NCBI RefSeq assembly: GCF_000959525.1
Contig: NZ_CP009832.1
Coordinates: 1,612,001-1,676,000 of the forward strand
Source: Burkholderia multivorans ATCC BAA-247
GTDB lineage: Bacteria > Pseudomonadota > Gammaproteobacteria > Burkholderiales > Burkholderiaceae
Direction: 5' to 3'
DNA: 64,000 nt
Of this stretch, positions 39,014 through 48,561 are shown piece after piece; positions within the stretch are counted from its first letter, which is position 1; every line of letters starts with the position of its first letter. A model generated the notes under the pieces. The model made no database searches and had not been told where the DNA came from. It saw only the letters and a program-made list of their open reading frames with translations. Made by a program: the position numbers and the translations under genes.

Positions 39014-39655
39014 ATGGCCTGGAATCGTGACCAGATGGCCGCGCGCGCGGCGAAGGAACTGCAGGACGGCTTCTACGTGAATCTCGGCATCGGCCTGCCG
39101 ACGCTCGTCGCGAATCACGTGCCGGAAGGCGTCGAAGTGTGGCTGCAGTCGGAGAACGGGTTGCTCGGCATCGGCCCGTCGCCCACCGAAGAGGAAGTCG
39201 ACGCGGACCTGATCAACGCCGGCAAGCAGACCGTCACGACGCTGCCGGGCTCGTCGATCTTCTCGTCGGCCGATTCGTTCGCGATGATCCGCGGCGGCCA
39301 CATCAATCTCGCGATCCTCGGCGCGATGCAGGTCAGCAAGAACGGCGACCTCGCGAACTGGATGATCCCCGGCAAGATGATCAAGGGGATGGGCGGCGCG
39401 ATGGATCTCGTCGCCGGCGTGAAGCGTGTCGTCGTGCTGATGGAGCATGTCGCGAAGGGCGACCAGCACAAGATTCTCGACGAATGCACGTTGCCGCTGA
39501 CGGGCGTAGGCGTGGTCGATCTGATCATCACCGATCTCGGCGTGATCGAAGTCACGCCGAACGGCCTGAAGGTCCTCGAACTCGCGGACGGCGTGAGCGT
39601 CGACGAAATCCAGGCGAAGACGGGCGCACCGCTCGACGTGAGCGCGGTCGCCTGA
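39014..39655 (+). CDS. scoB: 3-oxoacid CoA-transferase subunit B
   Basis: This 213-residue beta subunit carries the catalytic glutamate in the [10 protein letters not shown] motif. [21 protein letters not shown] precedes it and the rest of the protein has normal family length. It has its own AAAGGAGA site within the end of scoA. The two subunits form an alpha2-beta2 type enzyme in the cytoplasm. A long hairpin closes the operon. Confidence 0.94.
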   Translation: MAWNRDQMAARAAKELQDGFYVNLGIGLPTLVANHVPEGVEVWLQSENGLLGIGPSPTEEEVDADLINAGKQTVTTLPGSSIFSSADSFAMIRGGHINLAILGAMQVSKNGDLANWMIPGKMIKGMGGAMDLVAGVKRVVVLMEHVAKGDQHKILDECTLPLTGVGVVDLIITDLGVIEVTPNGLKVLELADGVSVDEIQAKTGAPLDVSAVA

Positions 39656-39691
39656 GGCCGACGCGCGTCCGCTCGGCGCGCCGTGTTCCCG

Positions 39692-39725
39692 ACGCCCCGC
39701 ATGCCGTCGCCGGCATGCGGGGCGT
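39692..39725 (+). terminator. Long hairpin after scoAB
   Basis: A perfect 15-bp stem (39692-39706 with 39711-39725) has a TCGC tetraloop. The run after it is GTTCGTC rather than T-rich, so termination may need Rho, or the hairpin may protect the 3' end. Confidence 0.6.
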
Positions 39726-39850
39726 TCGTCATGATGGGCCCGCGCGCCGCGCGAGCCGACCTGCGCAACGGAAGCGGTTTACAATCGATCGCATCGGACC
39801 CGGCGCCTGCGCGGCCCGCTGCGCCGCTCCCGTTCCACAGGATGCCCACG

Positions 39851-40747
39851 ATGCCCACGACTTCAGCGAATCCTCCGGTTCCCCGCCAGCGACGCGTGCA
39901 GTGCGCGAGCGCCGCCGGCCTTCATCACGTCGCGTATACCGAGTGGGGCGATCCCGCGAACCCGCGCGTGCTCGTGTGCGTGCACGGGCTCACGCGATCG
40001 GGGCGCGATTTCGACCGGCTCGCGGCGGCGCTGTCCGACGTGTATCGCGTCGTCTGTCCCGACGTCGTCGGACGCGGGCGTTCCGACTGGCTCGCCGATC
40101 CGCGGCACTATGCGATTCCGCAATACGTGGCCGACATGGTGACGCTGATCGCGCGCGCCGACGTCGAAACGGTCGACTGGTTCGGCACGTCGATGGGCGG
40201 ACTGATCGGCATTGCGCTGGCCGGGCTGCCCGGCTCGCCGATCCGCCGGATGATCGTCAACGACGTCGGTCCGCACATCGAGCCGGAATCGCTGACGCGC
40301 ATCGGCGAATACCTCGGCGTGCAGCCGCGCTTTGCGACCGAGCAGGAAGGAATCGACTACCTGACGTCGCTGTCGCTGCCGTTCGGCGCGCTGAGCGACG
40401 ACGAATGGCGCGCGCTGAACGCGCCGCTGCTGCGCGAGCTGCCCGAAGGCGGCTGGACGATCCGCTACGATCCGCGCATCGCCGAGCCGTTCAAGGCGAC
40501 GACGCCCGAGCTGGCCGCGCTCGGCGAAGCCGCGTTGTGGCGTGCGATCGAGACGACCGACGCGACGCTGCTCGTCGTGCGCGGCGCCGAATCGGACCTG
40601 CTGTCGCGCGAGACCGTCGCCGACATGGTGCGGCGCGGCCGGCATGTGACGCACGCGGAAATCCCCGGCGTCGGGCATGCGCCCGCGTTCGTCGACGCCG
40701 AGCAGATCGCGCTTGCGCGGCGGTTTTTCGTCGAAACGGGCACATAA
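39851..40747 (+). CDS. Alpha/beta hydrolase
   Basis: This 298-residue enzyme has the alpha/beta hydrolase elements: oxyanion region VCVHGLTRSGRDF, nucleophile elbow GTSMGG (Ser), acid Asp in VRGAESDLL and His in GVGHAPAF. Two ATG codons nine bases apart (39842 and 39851) are possible; the second has better spacing from the AGG. The substrate cannot be deduced. It lies between scoB and ridA on the same strand. Confidence 0.87.
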   Translation: MPTTSANPPVPRQRRVQCASAAGLHHVAYTEWGDPANPRVLVCVHGLTRSGRDFDRLAAALSDVYRVVCPDVVGRGRSDWLADPRHYAIPQYVADMVTLIARADVETVDWFGTSMGGLIGIALAGLPGSPIRRMIVNDVGPHIEPESLTRIGEYLGVQPRFATEQEGIDYLTSLSLPFGALSDDEWRALNAPLLRELPEGGWTIRYDPRIAEPFKATTPELAALGEAALWRAIETTDATLLVVRGAESDLLSRETVADMVRRGRHVTHAEIPGVGHAPAFVDAEQIALARRFFVETGT

Positions 40748-40828
40748 ACGCGTCATAATATGCGGTTCGGCGGCACGCGCAGCGTGGCCGCGACAACCTT
40801 CACCCATCATTTACGACCGGAACATTTC

Positions 40829-41182
40829 ATGGCAGTCATTCGTCACCACGTCGGGCCGCGCCTGTCCGAAACCGCGATCCACAACGGTACCGTGTACCTG
40901 TCCGGCCAGATCGCCGAAGACACCACGCAGGACATCCGCGGCCAGACGCGCGAAGTGCTCGGCCATATCGATCGCCTGCTCGCCGAAGCGAACAGCGACA
41001 AGGCTCATCTGCTGTCCGTGCAGATCTACCTGTCCGATCTCGCGAACTTCGAGGGCATGAACGCCGAGTGGGACGCATGGGTCGCGCCGGGCAACACGCC
41101 GCCGCGCGCAACGGTCGAGGCGAAGCTTGCCGATCCGGCGCTGCTCGTCGAGATCGTCGTCGTCGCCGCGCAGCGGAGCTGA
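40829..41182 (+). CDS. RidA/YjgF-family enamine deaminase
   Basis: This 117-residue protein matches the RidA family: HNGTVYLSGQIAEDT, the TREVLGHIDRLLAEANSDKAHLLSVQIYLSDL stretch, and the closing TPPRATVEAKLADPALLVEIVVVAA with the conserved Arg that binds substrate carboxylates. Family members hydrolyse reactive enamine/imine intermediates. MAVIRHHVG is the family start. It lies 37 bases ahead of relA. It belongs to the YoaB/Rid subgroup rather than clearly to archetypal RidA. Confidence 0.88.
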   Translation: MAVIRHHVGPRLSETAIHNGTVYLSGQIAEDTTQDIRGQTREVLGHIDRLLAEANSDKAHLLSVQIYLSDLANFEGMNAEWDAWVAPGNTPPRATVEAKLADPALLVEIVVVAAQRS

Positions 41183-41219
41183 TCCGCGTCGAGATGACCG
41201 TATTCCGTCAGGCCGTGCG

Positions 41220-43454
41220 ATGACCGAGTCCGTATCCGCTTCCTCCGTCGCGGCGCCGTCGTTCGACGACGTGCTCGCGTTCGTGCGCGAGCGGGCCGGC
41301 GACGCGTGTCTCGCGTCGGGCGAGCGGCTCGCCGATCACGCGGCCGGCACCGCGGCGATCATGCGCACGCTGAACGTGGACCCGCCTGCGATGCAGGCGG
41401 CCGCGCTGTTCGCGCTGACGCCGCATCTGAGCGACCCCGAACGCGAACTGACGGAGCGCTTCGGCGACGAAGTCGCGCGGCTCGTGGCCGACGTGCGCAA
41501 GCTGTTGCGGCTCGGCACGGTCAGCTTGCGCGCGGCGCAGCACGCCGCGCCCGAGGCGGGCCGCGATGCGGCCCAGCAGCGGCGCGCGCAGATCGAGGCG
41601 CTGCGCAAGATGCTGCTCGCGTTCGCGCAGGACATCCGCGTCGTGCTGATCCGGCTCGCGTCGCGGCTGCAGTCGCTGCGCTACTACGCGGCGGCGAAGC
41701 TCGAGCCGCCGCCGGAGGTCGCGCGCGAGACGCTCGAGATCTATGCGCCGCTCGCGAACCGCCTCGGCATCTGGCAACTGAAGTGGGAGCTCGAGGATCT
41801 CGCGTTCCGCTTCGAGGATCCGATCACCTACAAGCGCATCGCCAAGCTGCTCGACGAGAAGCGCGCGGAGCGCGAGGCCTATGTCGCGCAGGCGATCGAG
41901 CGGCTGCAGCAGGAGCTGGCCGCCGCGAACGTGCAGGCCGACGTCAGCGGCCGGCCGAAGCACATCTACAGCATCTGGCGCAAGATGCGCGGCAAGGAGC
42001 TCGATTTTTCCGAGCTGTACGACGTGCGCGCGTTCCGCGTGATCGTGCCGGACATCAAGGATTGCTACGCGGTGCTCGGCATCGTGCACCACCTGTGGCA
42101 GCCGGTGCCGAAGGAATTCGACGACTACATCTCGCGGCCCAAGCCGAACGGCTACAAGTCGCTGCATACGGTCGTGATCGGCGACGACGGCCGCGCCTTC
42201 GAGGTGCAGATCCGCACGCAGGAAATGCATCGCTTCGCCGAATACGGCGTGGCCGCGCACTGGCGCTACAAGGAGGCAGGCACGCGCGGCTACGGCGGCC
42301 AGTTCTCGGCGAGCGACAAGTACGACGAGAAGATCGCGTGGCTGCGTCAGCTGCTCGCGTGGAAGGACGACGTCGAGGACGGCGCCGAACAGTCGGGCGA
42401 CAAGGCGTGGGCGCAACTGCGCGAGACCTCGCTCGACGACGACCACATCTACGTGCTGACGCCGCAGGCGCGCGTGATCGCGCTGCCGCAGGGCGCGACG
42501 CCGGTCGACTTCGCGTATCACCTGCACAGCGAACTCGGGCATCGCTGCCGCGGCGCGCGCGTCGACGGCGCGATGGTGCCGCTGAACACGCCGCTCGCGA
42601 ACGGTCAGACGGTCGAGATCGTCGCGGTGAAGGAGGGCGGTCCGTCGCGCGACTGGCTGAACCTGCAGCTCGGCTATCTGAAGAGCCCGCGTGCACGCCA
42701 GAAGGTGCGCGCGTGGTTCAACGCGATCGAGCAGGAAGAGAACATCGCGCACGGCCGTGCGCTCGTCGAAAAGACGTTGCAGCGCGAAGGCAAGACGTCG
42801 GTGAGTCTCGACAGCCTCGCCGCGAAGCTCGGCTTCAAGTCGCCCGAAGAGCTGTTTTCGGTCGTCGGCAAGGAAGAGTTCAGCCTGCGCAACATCGAGC
42901 AGGCGCTGTCCGACGCGCCGCCCGCCGAGCCGGCGCCCGAGGCGCCCGCCGATTTCGAGAAGCGCAGCAGCGGCGCGAGCGTCGCGCACGGTGCCTCGAC
43001 GGGCGTGCTGGTGGTCGGCGTCGACGCGCTGCTCACGCAGCTCGCGCGCTGTTGCCGGCCGGCGCCGCCGGATCCGATCAGCGGTTTCGTCACGCGCGGC
43101 AAGGGCATGTCGATTCACCGCAGCGACTGCGCGACGTTCCGCCGGATGGCCGAGCGCGCGCCGGAACGCGTGCTGCACACCACCTGGTCAGCCGACGTGC
43201 TGGGCGGCCGCGGCGCTTCCGTCTATCCGGTCGACCTGATGATCGAGGCGACCGATCGGCAGGGCTTGCTGCGCGACATTTCCGAAGTTTTCGCGCGCGA
43301 GAAGATGAACGTGGTCGGCGTGAAGACGCAGAGCCGCCGCAATACGGCCTTCATGCAGTTCACGGTCGAGGTGTCGAATTCGGCGCAGGTGCAGCGCGCC
43401 TGCACGCTGCTCGGCGAAGTGCAGGGCGTCGTGCGGGCGGGGCGCAAGGCGTAA
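41220..43454 (+). CDS. relA: (p)ppGpp synthetase RelA
   Basis: This 744-residue protein makes (p)ppGpp when uncharged tRNA enters the ribosome. The N-terminal HD hydrolase domain is degenerate: the expected HDxxED segment reads ALTPHLSDP. The synthetase domain is intact (GRPKHIYSIWRKMRGK, ELYDVRAFRV) and has the EFDD acidic loop, which marks monofunctional RelA rather than Rel/SpoT. TGS (HIYVLTPQARVIALPQGATPVDFAYHLHS), a zinc-finger region with CC and C residues (ARCCRPAPPDP, HRSDCATF) and an ACT domain follow. The start at MTESVSASS is the first plausible methionine after the RidA stop. Confidence 0.95.
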   Translation: MTESVSASSVAAPSFDDVLAFVRERAGDACLASGERLADHAAGTAAIMRTLNVDPPAMQAAALFALTPHLSDPERELTERFGDEVARLVADVRKLLRLGTVSLRAAQHAAPEAGRDAAQQRRAQIEALRKMLLAFAQDIRVVLIRLASRLQSLRYYAAAKLEPPPEVARETLEIYAPLANRLGIWQLKWELEDLAFRFEDPITYKRIAKLLDEKRAEREAYVAQAIERLQQELAAANVQADVSGRPKHIYSIWRKMRGKELDFSELYDVRAFRVIVPDIKDCYAVLGIVHHLWQPVPKEFDDYISRPKPNGYKSLHTVVIGDDGRAFEVQIRTQEMHRFAEYGVAAHWRYKEAGTRGYGGQFSASDKYDEKIAWLRQLLAWKDDVEDGAEQSGDKAWAQLRETSLDDDHIYVLTPQARVIALPQGATPVDFAYHLHSELGHRCRGARVDGAMVPLNTPLANGQTVEIVAVKEGGPSRDWLNLQLGYLKSPRARQKVRAWFNAIEQEENIAHGRALVEKTLQREGKTSVSLDSLAAKLGFKSPEELFSVVGKEEFSLRNIEQALSDAPPAEPAPEAPADFEKRSSGASVAHGASTGVLVVGVDALLTQLARCCRPAPPDPISGFVTRGKGMSIHRSDCATFRRMAERAPERVLHTTWSADVLGGRGASVYPVDLMIEATDRQGLLRDISEVFAREKMNVVGVKTQSRRNTAFMQFTVEVSNSAQVQRACTLLGEVQGVVRAGRKA

Positions 43455-43587
43455 GGCAGCGGTGTCGGGAAACGGGGCGCGATCGCTTGCTGTTTCGGTT
43501 TACCGCTATGGCTTGCCGCTACGGTTCGCCGCTGCGCTCTGCCGTTTCGGCTTGCCGCCGCGGTTTTCCTGCGGTTGCATAAAACGC

Positions 43588-43616
43588 TTGCCAAACCGAT
43601 AGCGGCTCTCTATAAT
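43588..43616 (+). promoter_or_regulatory. Promoter of tRNA-Val
   Basis: TTGCCA (43588-43593) and TATAAT (43611-43616) are separated by exactly 17 bases, and the predicted start falls a few bases before the mature tRNA 5' end. This is the best sigma-70 promoter in the window. Confidence 0.88.
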
Positions 43617-43628
43617 CTCAGCTTCTTT

Positions 43629-43705
43629 AGGCTCGTAGCTCAGCTGGTTAGAGCACCACCTTGACATGGTGGGGGTCGTTGGTTCGAGTCCAATCGAGCC
43701 TACCA
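43629..43705 (+). tRNA. tRNA-Val (anticodon GAC)
   Basis: A 77-base cloverleaf with encoded CCA. The acceptor stem is AGGCTCG/CGAGCCT with discriminator A. The D-arm contains TAGCTCAGCTGGTTAGAGCA, the anticodon loop TTGACAT gives GAC (reads GUC), and the T-arm has GGTTCGAGTCC. It is transcribed toward thrS. Confidence 0.97.
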
Positions 43706-43778
43706 ACGAATTGAGAGCGCCCGGTTTCCGGGTGTTCGCTGCAGTAAATAACTCAACGCATACAAGGCGAATACGGTT

Positions 43779-43823
43779 ATGACACCGCGAACGTTGACCG
43801 AAACCTTTTCGGAGCGACGCTAG
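43779..43823 (+). CDS. Candidate Thr-rich leader peptide before thrS
   Basis: This 14-codon frame reads MTPRTLTETFSERR and stops at TAG. Four of its 14 residues are Thr (ACA, ACG, ACC, ACC). It lies between tRNA-Val and a terminator hairpin just ahead of threonyl-tRNA synthetase, the arrangement expected for a transcription-attenuation leader. The ribosome site is weak: AAGG lies 11 bases upstream. The call is tentative and rests on composition and position. Confidence 0.4.
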   Translation: MTPRTLTETFSERR

Positions 43824-43865
43824 TCGAGGAACGTTTTCGCCCTTGCGGTTTGAGTGAAGTATCGA

Positions 43866-43900
43866 ATGCGGCCCCTCGAAAGCGGGGCCGCATTTTTTTT
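43866..43900 (+). terminator. Terminator between tRNA-Val and thrS (possible attenuator)
   Basis: A 10-bp perfect stem (ATGCGGCCCC at 43866-43875 with GGGGCCGCAT at 43884-43893) has an eight-base loop and runs into eight T (43893-43900). It lies about 160 bases past the tRNA and 77 bases before the thrS ATG. It could simply end the tRNA transcript or act as an attenuator for thrS. Confidence 0.85.
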
Positions 43901-43976
43901 GTCGCGAAATTTTCGCGTGCGACGTGCGTCGTGCGCCTTTGGTCTGCCGCCCACGGTCGGCATCACGGAGAGTGCT

Positions 43977-45884
43977 ATGGTTTCGATACGCTTGCCTGAC
44001 GGGTCAGTTCGACAATACGAGCATCCGGTGACGGTCGCCGAAGTGGCGGCATCGATCGGTCCCGGCCTTGCGAAGGCTGCGCTCGGCGGCAAGCTGGACG
44101 GCGAACTCGTGGATACGTCCGCCGTCATCGATCACGACGCATCGCTCGCGATCGTCACCGACAAGGATCCGGACGGTCTCGACATCATCCGTCACTCGAC
44201 CGCGCACTTGCTGGCCTATGCGGTGAAGGAGCTCTATCCGGACGCGCAGGTCACGATCGGCCCGGTCATCGACAACGGCTTCTACTACGATTTCGCGTAC
44301 CACCGCCCGTTCACGCCGGAAGATCTGGAAAAGATCGAGAAGCGGATGCAGGAGCTCGCGAAGAAGGACGAGCCCGTCACGCGCCGTGTCGTGTCGCGCG
44401 ACGAGGCGGCCGGCTACTTCCGCAGCATCGGCGAAAAGTACAAGGCCGAGATCATCGAGTCGATTCCGGAGAGCGATGAAATCAAGCTGTACTCGCACGG
44501 CGGCTTTACCGACCTGTGCCGCGGCCCGCACGTGCCGTCGACGGGCAAGCTGAAGGTCTTCAAGCTGATGAAGGTGGCCGGCGCGTACTGGCGCGGCGAC
44601 TCGAAGAACGAGCAGCTGCAGCGCATTTACGGCACCGCCTGGACCAAGAAGGAAGATCAGGACCAGTACCTGCACATGCTCGAGGAAGCCGAGAAGCGCG
44701 ATCACCGCAAGCTCGGCAAGCAGCTCGACCTGTTCCACATGCAGGAAGAGTCGCCGGGCATGGTGTTCTGGCACCCGAAGGGCTGGGCGCTGTGGCAGCA
44801 GGTCGAGCAGTACATGCGCCGCCGCGTGAACGAGGCCGGCTATCTCGAGATCAAGACGCCGATGATCATGGACCGCTCGCTGTGGGAAGCGTCCGGTCAC
44901 TGGCAGAACTATCGCGAGAACATGTTCACGACCGAGTCGGAGAAGCGCGACTACGCGATCAAGCCGATGAACTGTCCCGGTCACGTGCAGGTCTTCAAGC
45001 ACGGCCTGCGCTCGTATCGCGACCTGCCGCTGCGCTACGCGGAATTCGGCTCGTGCCACCGCAACGAGGCGTCGGGCGCGCTGCACGGCCTGATGCGCGT
45101 GCGCGGCTTCGTGCAGGACGATGCGCACATCTTCTGTACGGAAGAGCAGTTCATCGCCGAGTCGATCGCGTTCAACACGCTGGCGATGAGCGTGTACAAG
45201 GATTTCGGGTTCGAGCATATCGACATCAAGCTGTCGCTGCGCCCCGAACAGCGCGCCGGCACGGACGAGACCTGGGACCGCGCGGAGCAGGGCCTGCGCG
45301 ACGCGCTGACGGCGTGCGGCCTGTCGTGGGAGGAACTGCCGGGCGAGGGCGCGTTCTACGGCCCGAAGATCGAGTACCACATCAAGGATGCGCTCGGCCG
45401 TTCGTGGCAGTGCGGCACGCTGCAGCTCGACATGGTGCTGCCGGAGCGCCTTGGCGCCGAGTACGTCGCGGAAGACAACAGCCGTCGCCGGCCCGTGATG
45501 CTGCACCGTGCGATCGTCGGCTCGATGGAGCGATTCCTCGGCATTCTGATCGAGCACCATGCGGGCGCGATGCCGGTCTGGCTCGCGCCGGTGCAGGCGG
45601 TTGTGCTCAATATCGCCGAAAGTCAGGTCGAATATGCGCAGTCTCTGGCCCAAACGTTGCAAAAACAAGGGGTTAGAGTGACGGCCGATTTGCGCAACGA
45701 GAAGATTAGCTATAAAATACGCGAGCACACGCTGGAAAAGGTGCCTTATCTGCTCGTCGTGGGCGACAAGGAGCGTGATGCACAAACGGTAGCCGTGCGT
45801 GCCCGTGGCGGCGTCGATCTTGGCGTTATGCCGATCGAAGCCTTCGTTGAGCGTCTGCAGGAAGACCTGCGTTCGTTCAAGTAA
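43977..45884 (+). CDS. thrS: Threonyl-tRNA synthetase
   Basis: This 635-residue class II synthetase has the N-terminal TGS domain ([28 protein letters not shown]) and the second additional/editing domain with conserved [19 protein letters not shown] and [14 protein letters not shown]. The catalytic core has motif 2 ([22 protein letters not shown]) and motif 3 ([21 protein letters not shown]), followed by the anticodon-binding C-terminal domain. It also edits mis-charged Ser-tRNA-Thr. MVSIRLP is the family start; the open frame extends back through the terminator. It is the first gene of the operon to ihfA. Confidence 0.98.
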   Translation: MVSIRLPDGSVRQYEHPVTVAEVAASIGPGLAKAALGGKLDGELVDTSAVIDHDASLAIVTDKDPDGLDIIRHSTAHLLAYAVKELYPDAQVTIGPVIDNGFYYDFAYHRPFTPEDLEKIEKRMQELAKKDEPVTRRVVSRDEAAGYFRSIGEKYKAEIIESIPESDEIKLYSHGGFTDLCRGPHVPSTGKLKVFKLMKVAGAYWRGDSKNEQLQRIYGTAWTKKEDQDQYLHMLEEAEKRDHRKLGKQLDLFHMQEESPGMVFWHPKGWALWQQVEQYMRRRVNEAGYLEIKTPMIMDRSLWEASGHWQNYRENMFTTESEKRDYAIKPMNCPGHVQVFKHGLRSYRDLPLRYAEFGSCHRNEASGALHGLMRVRGFVQDDAHIFCTEEQFIAESIAFNTLAMSVYKDFGFEHIDIKLSLRPEQRAGTDETWDRAEQGLRDALTACGLSWEELPGEGAFYGPKIEYHIKDALGRSWQCGTLQLDMVLPERLGAEYVAEDNSRRRPVMLHRAIVGSMERFLGILIEHHAGAMPVWLAPVQAVVLNIAESQVEYAQSLAQTLQKQGVRVTADLRNEKISYKIREHTLEKVPYLLVVGDKERDAQTVAVRARGGVDLGVMPIEAFVERLQEDLRSFK

Positions 45885-45933
45885 CCACCCTGGCAGCGCG
45901 GCTCGTTTTTTTAATTTTTAGAGGAAACGTAAC

Positions 45934-46458
45934 ATCGCTACTGATAAGTCGTCGCATCGCATCAACGGTGAAATCACTGCGCCGGAAGTGCGTCTGGTCG
46001 GAATCGAGAACGAACCGCTCGGTATCGTAAAGCTCGCTGATGCTTTCCGTAAATCGGAAGAACTGGATGTTGACCTGGTGGAAATCGCGCCGCAGGCGTC
46101 GCCGCCGGTTTGCCGTCTGATGGATTACGGCAAGTTCAAGTACCAGGAAGCCAAGAAGCAGCATGAAGCGAAGCTGAAGCAGAAGGTCATCCAGGTCAAG
46201 GAAGTCAAGTTCCGGCCGGGTACCGATGACGGGGATTACAACGTCAAGCTTCGCAATCTCGTGCGCTTCCTTGAGGAAGGCGACAAGACGAAGATCACGT
46301 TGCGTTTCCGCGGCCGCGAAATGGCTCACCAGGAAATCGGCATGCGGATGCTCGAGCGTCTGCGCACCGATCTCGAGGAAGTCGGCCAGGTCGAGCAGAT
46401 GCCGAAGATGGAAGGGCGCCAGATGATCATGGTGCTCTCGCCGAAAAAGAAGAAGTAA
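45934..46458 (+). CDS. infC: Translation initiation factor IF-3 (ATC start)
   Basis: IF-3 binds the 30S subunit and checks initiator tRNA and start codons. The 174-residue protein matches the family from [20 protein letters not shown] to [13 protein letters not shown]. An in-frame stop at 45919-45921 and the absence of any ATG, GTG or TTG before the conserved N-terminus leave ATC at 45934 as the start, with GAGGAAA eight bases upstream. A rare start codon in infC is a known basis for IF-3 autoregulation in E. coli, where it is ATT. It lies 49 bases after thrS and ahead of rpmI. Confidence 0.93.
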
Positions 46459-46646
46459 CGGGCCGGCGCGCAGTGGCGCGCGGGTTTCGCAGTGGTTCGG
46501 CGCGTCGCCCTGTCGGGTGGCGCGCCAGAAACGACGGCGGCTGCATGCAGCGCGCCGTACACAAGTGGACTGGGTTTCGAAGGGCGGGTCAGGGGCGCAA
46601 GCCAACCGCACACCCATCGCCATCTAATAAACTGGAGTTGTTCGTC

Positions 46647-46844
46647 ATGCCTAAGATGAAGACCAAGAAGAGCGCCGCAAAGCGCTTCGTGGTGCGTCCG
46701 GGCGGTACCGTCAAGCGCGGTCAAGCCTTCAAGCGCCACATCCTCACCAAGAAAACCACGAAGAACAAGCGTCACCTGCGCGGCGCCACGGCAGTTCATG
46801 ATTCCGATCTGAACTCCGTCCGCGCGATGCTCCCGTTCGCGTAA
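46647..46844 (+). CDS. rpmI: Ribosomal protein L35
   Basis: This 65-residue basic protein is the standard L35: [14 protein letters not shown] at the start and [24 protein letters not shown] at the end. It is a component of the 50S subunit. The 188 bases between infC and rpmI contain GC-rich potential hairpins and no gene; in E. coli the same interval holds the site where L20 represses translation, so a similar control is possible. A GGAG site precedes the ATG. Confidence 0.97.
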
Positions 46845-46874
46845 CCCCTCAACCGATACTCTAAGGAGAGAAAC

Positions 46875-47234
46875 ATGCCTCGAGTCAAACGTGGGGTAAC
46901 CGCACGGGCCCGTCACAAGAAGATCATCAACCTGGCCAAGGGTTATCGCGGCCGCCGCAATAACGTCTACCGCATCGCCAAGCAGGCGGTGATGCGCGCT
47001 GGTCAGTACGCGTACCGCGATCGCCGCAACAAGAAGCGTGTGTTCCGCGCACTGTGGATCACGCGTATCAACGCGGCAGTTCGCCAGCACGACATGACCT
47101 ACAGCGTGTTCATCAACGGCCTGAAGAAGGCGTCGATCGAACTCGACCGTAAGGTGCTGGCCGACATGGCGGTGTTCGACAAGGCTGCTTTTGCTGCGAT
47201 CGTCAAGCAGGTGAAAGCCGCCGTTGCAGCCTAA
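46875..47234 (+). CDS. rplT: Ribosomal protein L20
   Basis: This 119-residue basic protein matches L20 throughout ([55 protein letters not shown]). It binds 23S rRNA early in 50S assembly and, in E. coli, represses the rpmI-rplT mRNA. AAGGAGAG lies just upstream of the ATG. It is 30 bases after rpmI. A terminator-like hairpin lies 70 bases after the stop. Confidence 0.98.
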
Positions 47235-47303
47235 TTGCAAAATTAGCACTGCGTGGTGAGTTGCAGCGATGTTCCGGTAGTCTCGGCCGCTGCAGCGAAA
47301 ACG

Positions 47304-47328
47304 GGGGCTCTTCCGAGCCCCTTTTTTT
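47304..47328 (+). terminator. Terminator between rplT and pheS
   Basis: GGGGCTC (47304-47310) pairs with GAGCCCC (47315-47321) around TTCC and is followed by seven T (47322-47328). It separates the ribosomal genes from pheST and may attenuate rather than fully stop transcription. Confidence 0.87.
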
Positions 47329-47463
47329 ATCGGCCCTCGCTGGGCCGCCCGAAGCGGGCCGAGCGCCCGGCGGGCAGCGAACGAAGCGTGCGTGAGGGCC
47401 GTTTTCTGTTGGCCGGACGAATTCGCCGGTCAAGACCGAATGACGTTGGAAATGATGGGATCT

Positions 47464-48477
47464 ATGGATCTGGACCAGATTGTCGCCGACGCGCAGCAGT
47501 CCTTCGAACGGGCTGCCGACATCACCACGCTCGAAAACGAGAAAGCACGATTTCTCGGCAAGTCGGGCGCGCTGACCGAGTTGCTGAAGGGCCTCGGCAA
47601 GCTCGATCCCGAAGCACGCAAGACCGAAGGCGCACGCATCAACGTCGCGAAGCAGCAGGTTGAAGCCGCGCTGACCGCGCGCCGTCAGGCGCTTGCCGAC
47701 GCGCTGCTGAACCAGCGCCTCGCCGCCGAGGCGATCGACGTCACGCTGCCCGGCCGCGGCGCGGGCACCGGCACGCTGCACCCCGTGATGCGCACGTGGG
47801 AGCGCGTCGAACAGATTTTCCGCTCGATCGGTTTCGACGTGGCCGACGGCCCCGAGATCGAGACCGACTGGTACAACTTCACGTCGCTGAACAGCCCGGA
47901 AAACCATCCGGCGCGGTCGATGCAGGACACCTTCTACGTCGAAGGCAAGGACGCCGACGGCCGCCCGCTGCTGCTGCGCACGCACACGAGCCCGATGCAG
48001 GTCCGCTACGCGCGGATGAACCGTCCGCCGATCAAGGTGATCGCGCCGGGCCGCACGTATCGCGTCGACAGCGACGCGACGCATTCGCCGATGTTCAACC
48101 AGGTCGAAGGCCTGTGGATCGACGAGAACATCAGCTTTGCCGACCTCAAGGGCGTCTACACCGACTTCCTGAAAAAATTCTTCGAGCGCGACGACATCCT
48201 CGTGCGCTTCCGTCCGTCGTACTTCCCGTTCACGGAACCGTCGGCCGAGATCGACATGATGTTCGAGCACGGCAAGAACGCCGGCAAGTGGCTCGAGATC
48301 TCCGGCTCGGGGCAGGTGCATCCGACCGTGATCCGCAACATGGGCCTCGACCCCGAGCGCTACATCGGCTTCGCGTTCGGCAGCGGCCTCGAGCGTCTGA
48401 CGATGCTGCGCTACGGCGTGCAGGATCTGCGCCTGTTCTTCGAGAACGATCTGCGCTTCCTGCGCCAGTTCGCGTAA
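47464..48477 (+). CDS. pheS: Phenylalanyl-tRNA synthetase alpha subunit
   Basis: This 337-residue subunit carries the aminoacylation site of the alpha2-beta2 enzyme. After an N-terminal coiled coil it shows the class II core: [34 protein letters not shown], motif 2 ([29 protein letters not shown]) and motif 3 ([24 protein letters not shown]). The [12 protein letters not shown] start fits the family; methionines at 47440-47455 are possible alternatives. It lies downstream of the 47304-47328 terminator and 84 bases before pheT. Confidence 0.96.
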   Translation: MDLDQIVADAQQSFERAADITTLENEKARFLGKSGALTELLKGLGKLDPEARKTEGARINVAKQQVEAALTARRQALADALLNQRLAAEAIDVTLPGRGAGTGTLHPVMRTWERVEQIFRSIGFDVADGPEIETDWYNFTSLNSPENHPARSMQDTFYVEGKDADGRPLLLRTHTSPMQVRYARMNRPPIKVIAPGRTYRVDSDATHSPMFNQVEGLWIDENISFADLKGVYTDFLKKFFERDDILVRFRPSYFPFTEPSAEIDMMFEHGKNAGKWLEISGSGQVHPTVIRNMGLDPERYIGFAFGSGLERLTMLRYGVQDLRLFFENDLRFLRQFA

Positions 48478-48561
48478 CGCGCGCCGCGCCGACATGTGCC
48501 CGCGCCGCTCCGACGACGGAGCGCCGGGCGTCGATCTAACCCGTTTCGAACGTAGACATCC

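Noticed and set aside
43629-43705. tRNA-Val as an integration site for a mobile element
   Set aside because: No duplicated tRNA 3' end, integrase or foreign genes lie nearby; downstream genes are core translation genes.
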